64,000 nucleotides of DNA, taken from positions 2,728,001 through 2,792,000 of the forward strand of contig KV748176.1 of assembly GCA_001692895.1 (NCBI GenBank), written 5' to 3'. The translations under genes and the position numbers were made by a program. How positions within the stretch are numbered: position 1 is the first letter of the stretch; each line of letters starts with the position of its first letter. The DNA comes from Cenococcum geophilum 1.58 (lineage: Eukaryota; Ascomycota; Dothideomycetes; Gloniales; Gloniaceae). Positions 22,006 to 31,921 of this stretch are shown one piece after another. The notes under the pieces were generated by a model. That model worked only from the letters and a program-made list of their open reading frames with translations, was not told the DNA's origin and ran no database searches.

Positions 22006-23027
22006 AGCCGTCGAAAACGGACTCTGTACCTATATATGGTAACGGCTACAAACCTAGGTCTTCAAAGTTCAGACTTAGAGCCAACGCAGAGACGTTGTAT
22101 AGCGTGCGATAGGACCTGGTGGTCGTGGTTATAAGCGTTATAGGCGGTGGTAAAAAATTTTCAGATGGTGAGATCTCAAAAACCACTACTATGGCCCTCT
22201 ACAATTCAGCTACGCTATTCTCCTATTAAGGCACCTATACAATCCAACGTGGATATACGGCATTTAATAGCATCCCCCAACCCCTAATAGAAAGTATTAA
22301 CGACCTCTTATATTAACGAATAAGCGATCGCGAATAAACGAGTAGACGAATGAGCAAATATATAGCCCCTCCTAACCCCTAGGGCGATCGCCCGCGGAGT
22401 ATACAATCACTCGCCGTTTTTCTACCAAATACTACCTAGCAGCCTAGATTGCGACCCACGGTTTTCCCTGTCTTCTTTTAACGGAGTAATAACCCTTAGA
22501 AAGGGCCTAGCTGGGGCCTAGGCATAAAAGATACCCAAATATACAATATCCCGCTCGCTTATTAGTATTACGGTAATTAGAACGGATGAATCCCCCTTAC
22601 GCCTTTAATAGGCCCTAGGGGGGGGAAGGCATAGCGTATATGGCAATGGTTAGATAAGAAATAGCATATAGGGGATGGCCAAGATACGGGAAATAGCAGT
22701 ACGGCAATTAATTGGCAAGGCCTAGCTGGGACGTAGTAAACCCTAGCTAGGGTAAGCTAGAGAAGGAAGCAGTGGTTCCTAAGGAGTTTAAACATCTAAG
22801 GAGGACAGGACGTAGCCGTAGACCTATAGGGCCGCCGCTACGGACAGATATGGCAAATTGGGGTTTTTTATTCTACTGAGGTGGCTCATAGGGTTTTTCC
22901 TCCCCCCCAGCAGCAAGGGTTTTTTCCCGTTAATATTACTTTTCCCTTATATATGGAGTAGTCTACGTAGGGCTAGATAGCATCCGTATCAGACGTTAAT
23001 TAAAGAAGAATTATTAGTATTACTACC
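21993..23027. repeat. 13-bp target-site duplication TAGTATTACTACC
   Basis: It is found at 21993-22005 and 23015-23027, directly bordering the inserted segment. Long duplications of this size are typical of LINE-type target-primed insertion. Confidence 0.85.
22006..23014 (+). mobile_element. Short LINE-like or LINE-mobilised insertion, 1009 bp
   Basis: It is bounded by the 13-bp duplication. Its last 250 bp match the 3' end of the complete LINE (about 51265-51485): GTGGTTCCTAAGGAGTTTAAAC, then GGGTTTT..TCC and GTAGTCTACGTAGGGC, ending GAATTATTAG. Its first 750 bp do not read as LINE ORF2. It therefore looks like a non-autonomous derivative, or an element sharing only the 3' recognition end. 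It is visibly less RIP-mutated than its surroundings. Confidence 0.7.
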
Positions 23028-23845
23028 GCTTTTATTACGGCTTTAATTGTTTTATATAGAATCTTATTTAGCCCTAGCGCTTTACTAGTAAGGAGCTTTT
23101 ATATAGTATTTTTTATTTCTTTACTAATACTATATAGCTTATTTCTAGAGGTAAGGGGTAGGTTTAGCTACTAATATTTAGATCTGCTTAGCCCGCGCCT
23201 AGGAAGAACCTCTTTATTAGTATTTTTATTTTTTCCTTATTATTATTTATATACTAGTCCTATTCTATCTAGTAGAGTATAAGTAGATGGGGATTCTCTA
23301 GTATCTCCTTAGCGGCTTGCCTACTCTACTTTAATATACGCTAGGGTCCCTTATTATATAGTTTAGTAGGGTTTAAGGTAATTTCTTTTAGGAATTAGCG
23401 CTAGTTATTTCTACCCTCTTTCTATATTATCTTCTTAAGCCTATATTTTAGGACTTTATAGCTCTATTAGTAGTAGGCTTCGCCTATTACGCTATACTAT
23501 CGCCTTACTTTTTTCAGCGCCTGCGAGTAGCTAGGCCGCCTTTAGCAACTATTTACAGCGGGTATATTTACTAGGCTAAGCCTTTAGGTAGTATTCTTCT
23601 AAGTAGTTACTTATAATCCTTTAGATATTCTCTAGTAATACCTAGGGTAGAGCTGCTAGCCTATTAGTAACTTCCTAGGTATACTTTTCCTAGTTAAGTT
23701 TATTAGTAGCGTATCTCTAGTAGGGTTATTATATTAATGCGGTAAAGTTAAGCGTTATCTATATAGATATATAGTCTATAGTAATCGCTTATATATTTTC
23801 TAGTCCGTAGAATACTAGTTGGTTTATAAGTATTTCTTATATAAA
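23028..23845 (-). pseudogene. LINE ORF2 fragment, reverse, upstream part
   Basis: The reverse strand near 23090-23030 reads SKA-G-NKILYKTIKAVI, the remnant of the SKAPGPDGIPN...LK block that precedes LINE RT. Sequence to its right is the linker between endonuclease and RT. It is interrupted by the 22006-23014 insertion and ends where the complete LINE begins (about 23850). Confidence 0.65.
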
Positions 23846-23849
23846 TATA

Positions 23850-24059
23850 AGGAAAAAACTGGAGCTCTTGCTACACCTAGCCCAAAAAAGACTAAAACTA
23901 ACCAAAAGAACCCCGAAAATACACCTAGAGAAACCCCCTAAGATGCATACATCGCAGGGGAGGCACACGTCAAACGACGGTGGTTTATACCCACGCGCGA
24001 CCGCCAACACCACGTCTAGCAATGGCCCCCCATAATAAGGTCGGGCGAATACCACACTA
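23850..24059 (+). other. LINE 5' UTR, little RIP-mutated
   Basis: It is A-rich at first (23855-23935) and then GC-richer with ordinary CpA and TpG content. The contrast with ORF1 downstream suggests this stretch had few homologous copies when RIP acted. The reverse open frame across 23837-24055 has no support as a gene. Confidence 0.5.
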
Positions 24060-24662
24060 TAAAGCGGAAAGACCTTTATTAAGAAGGCATCTAATAAAAT
24101 ATAAAGCCTATTAGACGCGTCTAGTATCCAGAATTATAAGGGAGTAACCGTTAGCTATAACGAATTAATATAACTAGCAGAATGGCTCCGCCAGTTTAGT
24201 AAACCTTAGGCGCCTCTCCAGCAAACCCTTAATTAAATCCTTTAACGGCTAGGCAAAATTAAAAATATATAAAAACCCCCCTTACTGGCGAACCGCACCT
24301 AGGCCGCCATAGCTGCGTTTATATAGTATAGGGAACCTACCCCCCTTAAGATAATAACTGGGTATATAATTATAATATAACTAAATATAGAAAAAGTAAA
24401 GGGGCTTAGGGGATAATTAGAAATAGAAGTTCTTATAGAGATTTATAAAGAGGTTTATAACGCGGTTATAGTCCAATACCTTAGGAGCGGAGATATTAGA
24501 GCTACCCTAAAGGACTAATAGGTAAAGGAATAAGCCGTAAGGGTAGGGAATAGGCTAGGAGAACGTATTAGTATAAAAGTGCTCTATAAAAACTACCTAG
24601 TTAAAGTCCTAGTGGTTCCTATAAGCCTTAGGGTAGAAAAGGGACACTAGGCGGATAATATA
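24060..24662 (+). pseudogene. LINE ORF1, first half
   Basis: The + strand reads KLAEWLRQFSKP-like, then EVLIEIYKEVYNAVIVQYLR, SGDIRATLKDQ and VLYKNYLVKVLVVPISLR. This is the gag-like ORF1 region of Tad-clade LINEs, which usually has SGDIRLT and LGIRVLR--YPVEVPGVPLS-like blocks (family memory). ORF1 proteins bind the element RNA. The frame is cut at 24662 by insertion of chromovirus C1 and resumes at 44297. Confidence 0.75.
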
Positions 24663-24667
24663 GTAAC

Positions 24668-25086
24668 TATAATAAAGCCTTATAGCAAGAACTATAGTGG
24701 ACTCGTTAATAGGCTAGATGTATAGGTAATGCAGGAAGTTAACAACGTAATAATAACTAGTGGAGTAGTTGCCTAACAGATTAACTCTAATTATATTCTA
24801 AAAATTACTATAAGGAAAGGAACTATCTAGGTAGGGACTGCAATCCTTTAAATATATATCTGTACTCTTAAGAAACTATCCTTATACGTAAGGTATATAT
24901 TATACGCGTTATATGTATATCCCTTTTTATACTACGTACACTGCGTATAACATTATATAACTTACTTACTATTCTTTATTATATAGTTTTACCAGCTCCA
25001 TACTAAACCGTACTCTTATTAACTAACTAGCTTCTTTTAACTCTTCTCTAAGTAGTTATAATATTATACTTAAAGCGTTTATAACA
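24668..25086 (-). repeat. 3' LTR of C1 (419 bp)
   Basis: It starts TATAATAAAGCC and ends CGTTTATAACA. It aligns end to end with 43872-44291 and with both C2 LTRs; differences seen are transitions. Confidence 0.92.
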
Positions 25087-26243
25087 CTATCTCCCTTCTT
25101 CCTATCTTTATCCTTAAAGATTTTTAGTATCTCTAAGTTATTTACTAGAGGTATAATATCCGTCTAATTAATTTGGTTAATATTATTACTTATTATACCT
25201 AAAGCACCTTCTTCTTTATAAGCGCAACGCTATGCTCGCACTATTGCTGCTATATTATTGCTTAGTAAGGTTATACCGTCTCCATATTCTTATTATATAA
25301 AAAGGGGTTAGTCTACGTCGCGTTAGCGAGTCTATTTTCTTAATAACTGTCCTCTTATTCGGAGTGTACTAAAGTAAATATTTAATTGTCCTACAACGTT
25401 CGCTCTATTTCTAACGCTAAATATACGCGTCCTATAACTCTTAATAGTCTTTAAGTTCCTTAAGTAATTTATTATAGGGTTTTATATTTAATCTACCGCT
25501 ATAAAGCTTAATAGTAAGCTAACTTAAGCCTTAGCTAATTTAGAATGTTCTTATAACGCGGAATAAAAGGCCCTAAAAGTCTAAATTATTATATTTGCTC
25601 GCCTGCTCCGTCTTAAAAAGGTTTATAAGAAGGTTTATTTTAAGAAGTAAAAACTTATAAAATAAGGTTTATAGGAACTAAGTAATAAAAGAACGGATTT
25701 TCTTCCAATAGAGGAGGAAATAACTTTAAGTAATTTAGCAGTCGCTCTTTTTAGGTCCCCCTTAGGTAACTTATTCCTTAGCGATCCTTTTTTATTAATA
25801 TTACCTAACCTTTTCTCTTTTAATACTCCTATACCTTTCCTATAGCATTCTTTAAATTTTCTAATAGTTTTTAGGTAGTCTTATTATAGCCTATTTACTT
25901 AACCTCGTACTATATTTTATTATCTATATCCTTATAATTAACGATCTTTAAAACTTGCTATTTATCCTCTTTTTACCCTCTATACGTGTCTGCTTTATAA
26001 ACTAGTGGCTTAATATTTCTATATATTAGCTCTAGTATCGCAATATACTATATAGAGTAGATCTTTATTTTAGCTAGTAGGTTTAACTTAAATATAACTG
26101 GTAAAATCCTCTTTATAATTTTAAAAGGTCCTAGTCTAACGTAGTCTAACTTCTTACTTAGTTATTAACTTTTAAAATTTTTATATAGTAGCTATACTTT
26201 TCCCCCCCTTTAAGATCTAGTCCCTTAAATCTCTTAGCGTTAT
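25087..26243 (-). pseudogene. C1 pol 3' part: integrase C-terminus and chromodomain
   Basis: The reverse strand from 26243 leftward reads YYNAKRFKGLDLKGGEKV, then LDYVRLGPF-like, then IYP-QHIAILEP and KPPVY-ADTYRG. These are the GPY/F-type C-terminal region of integrase and its linker. Then EDKWQVLKIVNYKDIDNK and YEVK form a chromodomain start at about 25880-25980. Equivalent C2 sequence is 53654-54810. The Copia element is inserted at its right edge. Confidence 0.8.
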
Positions 26244-26248
26244 AATAC

Positions 26249-26418
26249 TGTCGGTATACTCGCTTTATTAACGTATACAAATATCACTTATAGTGGTACG
26301 TATGCGGTGTTGAAGTTAGTAGTTAATTATTATCTAGAAGTCAGGGGTTGCTCCAAGTTAGATTGGCTAGTCTTACCTTATAGTCTTATAACTACGTCAC
26401 GTAATTAACATTCTAATA
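26249..26418 (-). repeat. 3' LTR of Copia D
   Basis: TGTCGGTATACT...CATTCTAATA; 170 bp, pairing with 31747-31916. The terminal CA became TA, and the internal CACGTGA became CACGTAA. Confidence 0.92.
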
Positions 26419-28560
26419 CTAGAGCAACTTTAAAAAGAAGGCTAATCTATACTCTAAAGTTAAGTCTACTTCTAGGCTATTTATAGCGTATACGCAATAA
26501 CTAGCTCTTCTGTTTATAATACGTAATAGCTCTACCTTTAATCCTAAAGCGCGCCACCTGTTAGATTCTGCTATACTATTAAACTAGCTAATTAGGATTT
26601 TCCATCCCCGGGATAGAAAATCGCTATTAGCTCGCCTATAAATTCAAATCCGTTTATTTAACCCACCCTATAGCCCGTAATTTAACTTAATTTATATTAA
26701 TAAGCCGTAATAGTGCCGTATAAGGCTTACCCTTTATTATAGCGTCCGTAGGGTTAGTATCTCTATTAATTTACTTAACTTTAGTAATCTATCTTTGTTT
26801 ATAAGCTTAGCGAAGGCATATTATATTAATTATTAAGCGTTTCTCTTACGTAGTTTCTAGTTAGACGAGATAGTTATATAAGGACTTTGAGTTAGTACAG
26901 AAAACAAGTAGTAAGTTAACCTATAAGACCTTGTCTAGCATAGATTTAATTATAGCGCCTATATTAAAACCATACGCTATACTATATAGCTCTAAGGCTA
27001 ATACACTCCTAGTAACTCTTTTGCACTTAATTAAGGACCAGTAGACAATATTTGCCTTATTTAAGGCGTCTGCTAGTACAAGTATATAGCTAATTTACGA
27101 AGATAGGTCCTTGTTATTAGCGAAGGAAGCGTCCGTAAATACTAGGAGTTATAAGGTATTGGCGTCTAGCTTAACAAACTTTAGGCCTCTATTTACGTTC
27201 TTAATCTACTAGCTTAATCACTTATTAAAACTCTTTGTATTATCTTTAACTAGGTTAACTACCTAGGTAGTAAAGGATAGGTTATATAAGGCCTCTGGCT
27301 AATAAACTAAGGCGATATAGGCTCCTCTGGCGCGTTAAGCGATATACTAGTCCTTTAGCGTAAGTAAGTTACGCGTAACTCCTCTAGAGCTAGTGCTGTC
27401 TGCTAGCATAGTATTAACCACGCTAAGGTTCTTACACTAGCGCCTTTATGTTAGTATAATACTCCCGTCTTATATTAATTAAATAAGTTCTCTATTAAAC
27501 TTAATTAGTATATTAGCGGTTAGTTACTCTCACTCCTTAGCTATAAATTTGGCCTTATATAGTTCGCTTTATTTAGCCTCTATAAAGGTATTATCTACAA
27601 GAAATAGTATATTATTAGTCTATAGGCCAATAATTCTAAAAGGCTTATCGCTGTAAAGCAAGTAGGGATTATACATAAACTGGTCCATTTGCAGCTAATT
27701 AACGTAGTATAAATGGTAGGTCTTAAACCAGTAGTTTTTAGCTTTAGGTATACTATAAAGTGGCTTTATAACCTTTAGAATGGAGTCCGTATTAATTCCT
27801 AGTTGTTTATTTAGCTTATATAGCGGTTATACATAGAACTCGCGGTTTAGGTTTGTAGTAGACTAGATATAGGCTTATAAGATGTCTTAGAGGTAGAGTT
27901 ATATCTATAGTAGTATAGCGGCGATATAGAGAATTAGCCGCTAACTAACTTGTTAAATTATTAGTAACTAAGTAAGGACTAGCTCTTTTTCTAAGTTATT
28001 ATAGGCCTATACAATAAGTCGTGATTTCTTAAAGGCTTTATCGGTTCCTTTATTCTTAATCTTATTAATAAACCGTGAATTAAAGAGTCTGACCCCCTTT
28101 AATATATCGTGTAGCTTAATAATCTTAAAGACGCCTTTCTTAAGTAGGCCTATAACCTCCTTTTATTATAAAGCGCTAAATTAGGTATTACTATTGTTCT
28201 ATAAGTAAATAGTAGTATTAGCTATATCTATGGTATTATCGTCCTGCAAGTAGATAGCAATATTAGCGATATCCGTGATATTAGCGATATCCGTAATATT
28301 ACCCGTAAAAGCGCCTATATCTATTATAGCATCCGTAATAGCTATGTCTGCGACGGCTATAAGCAATAGGTATTTACGGGGGCGGCCTCTACCTCGCTTT
28401 AGCGGTAGCTATGGTTTAGCCTTAGGTAACGATTAAGGTTCGGCTAGTAAAGGTATTAGTTTATCTAATTTAACAGACTCTTATAGTTCGACTAGGTCTT
28501 ATAGGTCTAGTAGGTAGGATTTTACGACCGTAAAGCAGAAGGTTGTAGGTCTATTTAGTA
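26419..28560 (-). pseudogene. Copia D pol: reverse transcriptase and RNase H
   Basis: RT and RNase H make element cDNA. On the reverse strand near 27660-27560 I read GLxTNNILFLVDNTFIEA followed by LYKAKFIAKE, which is the fungal Copia QTDD-TLFLxD box with Gln and Asp codons altered. RNase H lies left of it, from about 27100. The 3' end near 26570-26650 has a near-palindromic TTTTCCATCCCCGGGATAG segment that recurs in the second Copia family at about 62170-62195. Confidence 0.82.
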
Positions 28561-29840
28561 GCTTTATAGTATAGGTTTTACCGTTAACGGTAAGCAGCAT
28601 ATATGGTCCGTCCCAATAACTACTTTAGCTAGTATTGCCTTCTCTCCAAACTAAGACAGGCGAATTAGGTGGGAGGCCATAAATGGCATTAGTTCGTGGT
28701 CCGTTTTATATATTAAGAGCATTAGCGATCTATTATTTAGCTTATAGCTTTTAGATTTTTACCATTGCTTTCTTAATAGCCGTAGCTCGCTATATGACTA
28801 AAGGTAATAGCGCGTCCAATTTAACTATTTGGGGGTAGGCTCTAAAGACTAGGAGTATAGGGACTAGGCCTTCTGGGCCAGCCGTGTTATTAATGGCTTT
28901 AAAGGCCATTTATAGGGCTATCTTCTTGCTAATTTTAGGGATTTTAGTTATAATAATTTGGTAGGCTTGTTATAGCGGACTATAGTAGCGTTCTACCATT
29001 TTAATAGAATTATGTGATTTGACTAGAACTAACTTTATAGTTGCTCCTATAGTAGCAGCGTAGTGCTTAAACTCCTTACTAATAAAGTTCTTCTTAATGT
29101 CTATAGTGATTAAGTCTAGTAGTTCTAAATAGCTGTTAATCTAGCACATTTGAAGAATATCCTAAGTATACTTAGCGCTAATGTTTCGTAGCTATCTGCC
29201 GGCTTAAAATTAAGTTACTTTATCGACTACGTATAGTAGGGGGGAGCCGCTAATATATATAATGTCAACGATAATATTATAATTGAAATTAATATTATCT
29301 TATAAGGTAAAGCGAAATCTACTTAGAGATCTGCTATACTTCTAGCAGTAGTAGTAGAGTCTAGTTAGCTCTTTAATAGCAGATCTATTAGTGTTATGGC
29401 CGTGGCCAGCCTTATTAAGAAGCTTTTATAGTCTATTAACTAACGGTGTAGACGTTGTAGTTCTACGTTAGTTAAGTAGCAAGGGTTTATATTAAAAGAC
29501 TTAACTAAATAAGACTGTAAGGAGAAGCTCTATAAAAGAAATGGGTGGCTAAATTGTCTAATTACTGGCACCTTTTTAGTGCGAGTGATAATGACGTCCT
29601 TTAGGTTATCGTATTTAATATAGAGTCTATCTATATCTACTAAGCAAAGTAAAAAAGGAGTATCTGCTTTAATGATATGGAATTATACCTTGCCTATAGG
29701 GCTGTTAATATCTATAGTTCCGATAGACGTAGAGGCTCTAATTCTAAATTGGACGGTTACTTGGCCCTTAGTTAATGTATTAAGACTTACGGACTTGTCT
29801 ACGGCCTATAGAGCTTAGAATTGACTATAGCTAGCTATAG
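28561..29840 (-). pseudogene. Copia D pol: integrase
   Basis: Reverse reading gives NPCYLTNVELQRLHRQ (a GAG-pre-integrase remnant, about 29480-29430), then a zinc-binding and core region to about 28700. Integrase inserts the cDNA, leaving the 5-bp duplication seen here. Scattered Gln/Trp stops are present. Exact limits are estimated. Confidence 0.75.
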
Positions 29841-31720
29841 ACTTACGCGAAGCACCCGTATTAATTATAATTCCTATAAAGGCCGTTAAGGTATATCGTA
29901 ACGCTGTGGCTATAGCCGTACTATAGGTAAATAGGTCGGTCTCTGTATAAGGTTCTGTGGTAAACTCCGTAGTAAGTTCTAAAGCTATAAGCAGGTATGT
30001 ATAAGCCTTATTAGCTAGTTCTACGCTTATAGAGGTTACTTTCTCTATAGTAAGTGTTCTAAAGGTAGTAATATAGGTAGAACTATTGTTAGGTTCTCCG
30101 GCATCGCTCCTAGAGTCGTTAGTGTCGTATATGTAGGCTTTAAAGTCTAAGTCATCCTCTTTATCTCTTTTGTAGGCGGCGACGTATTATTTAAAGTGGT
30201 TGTTAAAGTTGCCCTTATTGCGGCCCTTAATATTAATAAAACGTCTCTTATAGTTATCTCTAGACCGATTACGCTCCTCCTCTATATATTTCTATAAATG
30301 GCAGTCCTCCTTCTTATAGACGTAGCACTTAGCCTTTAGTCTGCCGTTAGTTCTATAGAGGCGATTGCTACTATAGCGATTAGTATTTCGGTCTCGATTT
30401 TAGTTATTTTAATAGTAATATTAATCCGTAAAAAAGGCTTAGTAAGACGATCTTATTAAGGCTTATAGGGGGTGTTCTTTTTCCTATATAATAATAGAGG
30501 ATTATAGCTTACTAATTAACTAAGAGAGGTCTTCTAAAGGGTTAGAGACAGTGATATGGTATACTAGCACTCCCTAGTAAGTAGTGACTAATTTATTTAT
30601 AAGAATGCGGTTTATATAAAAGTCTAGGTATAGTCTATAACATTACTTTAGCAGTTTATCTATAAGCAGTTAGAAGTTCTAATAAATTAACTTATTAGAG
30701 TTCTCGTCTATAACTCCTTAAAGGGTTATACTATTCTACTCTATAAGGTTCTTATAGTAGTATTATAGCCCTTTAAAGAACTATTATATATAGTTGCAGG
30801 CTTTCGAAAAAGGTTTTAACTTAAGGTTATTGTTATAGTAGTGGTCCTAAGCAAGCCCTTTTAGCATGCTAGGGAATGCTACTATATAGCCTTCTGGTGG
30901 TAAGCTAGATCTCTTATAGATATTATAGAAGATAGTTAGCTTAAAGTTAAAGCTATTATTAACTCTATTATACTTTTAGTTATCTATATAGATCTTCGTA
31001 ATTATAGCTACCTCCTTACTATATCTAGGTCCTTGCTCTATACTAAGCACGGCTAGTTTAGGTAGTATATATATATATAGCTGCTACGGCTGCTACTCTC
31101 TTAGCTATAGTAGTTGGTTAATAAGAGCGTGGATTTAGTTATAATTAGAGGATTAAGGACCGGGAAGGGTAGTAGGGGTAGTAATCAGAGTAGTTAGCGG
31201 TGCAGCAACTGGAGTAGCTGGTGGTACGGCAGCTGGAATAGCTGGTGGAGTTAGTGGAGTAGCTAGTAGTAGGGCTAAAGATATAGCAAGCTTATCTAAG
31301 GTTAAATTAAGTTAGTCTTACAGAGTTATTGTAATTATTAGTTTTACCTCTGCAAGGGCCGCAATAAGTTTCTTATCCGTCTATTTATAAAACTCTTCTT
31401 TATTAGCGACATCCGTCAGCACCTTACTAAGGGAGTATCTCTTATCTTACTTAATAATATATACTCCTCTCTTAACTAGGTATTAACGGATTCCCATTCT
31501 AGTATTAGATTATACTTATTTAAAGGTCTCTAGCGTAAAGTTCTTAAAGTCTTCCTAAAACACTATCTATAATACAAAGTCTGTAAGGTTGGATTATATA
31601 TAGAGGTGTATCTTAGTCTCCATATACTCTATTAGGTCGTTATCTATAGCCGTCTTTAGGTCAATTCCGTAGCTATATTTAGTAATTCTTTCCTTTTAGT
31701 TAATTTCTATATTGTCGTTT
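29841..31720 (-). pseudogene. Copia D gag and protease
   Basis: The start lies near 31715, where the reverse strand reads ATA-EINKKERITKYSYGIDLK (ATG altered to ATA). Around 31240-31180 is an Ala/Pro/Thr-rich linker. A zinc knuckle with KAKCYVYKKEDC lies at about 30300-30345. Protease is shown by GIIINTGASRK at 29841-29873, the D-T-G-A-S active site with Asp now Asn. Gag forms the particle and protease cleaves it. Confidence 0.8.
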
Positions 31721-31746
31721 TCCTAATCTATATATCTACTAATCAG

Positions 31747-31916
31747 TGTCAGTATACTTACTTTATTAACGTACACGAATATCACTTATAGTAGTACGTA
31801 TGCGGTGTTAAAGTTAGTAGTTAATTATTGTCTAGAAGTTAGGGGTTGCTCTAAGTTAGATTGGCTAGTCTCGCCTCGTAGTCTCGCGACTACGTCACGT
31901 GATTAACGTTCCGACA
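31747..31916 (-). repeat. 5' LTR of Copia D
   Basis: TGTCAGTATACT...GTTCCGACA, 170 bp. It retains the TCACGTGA palindrome (31895-31902) and the unmutated CA end. Confidence 0.92.
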
Positions 31917-31921
31917 AATAC

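Larger units (their letters stand above)
26249..31916 (-). mobile_element. Complete Ty1/Copia element D (5668 bp)
   Basis: It is bounded by 170-bp LTRs (26249-26418 and 31747-31916) and a 5-bp duplication. Domain order from the right on the reverse strand is gag with zinc knuckle, protease, integrase, RT, RNase H. Integrase before RT defines Ty1/Copia. RIP is moderate, milder than in C1, and much of the frame can still be read. It is nested in C1, hence younger than C1. Confidence 0.93.
26244..31921. repeat. Target-site duplication AATAC of Copia element D
   Basis: AATAC at 26244-26248 and 31917-31921. The uninterrupted C2 sequence at about 54810-54830 confirms the empty site. Confidence 0.9.

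Noticed and set aside
23837..24055. 72-residue reverse frame
   Set aside because: Lies antisense over the LINE 5' UTR, with no supporting homology.
26249..26418. Short inverted-repeat element instead of an LTR
   Set aside because: The same sequence occurs in direct orientation at 31747-31916 with a shared target duplication, so it is an LTR.
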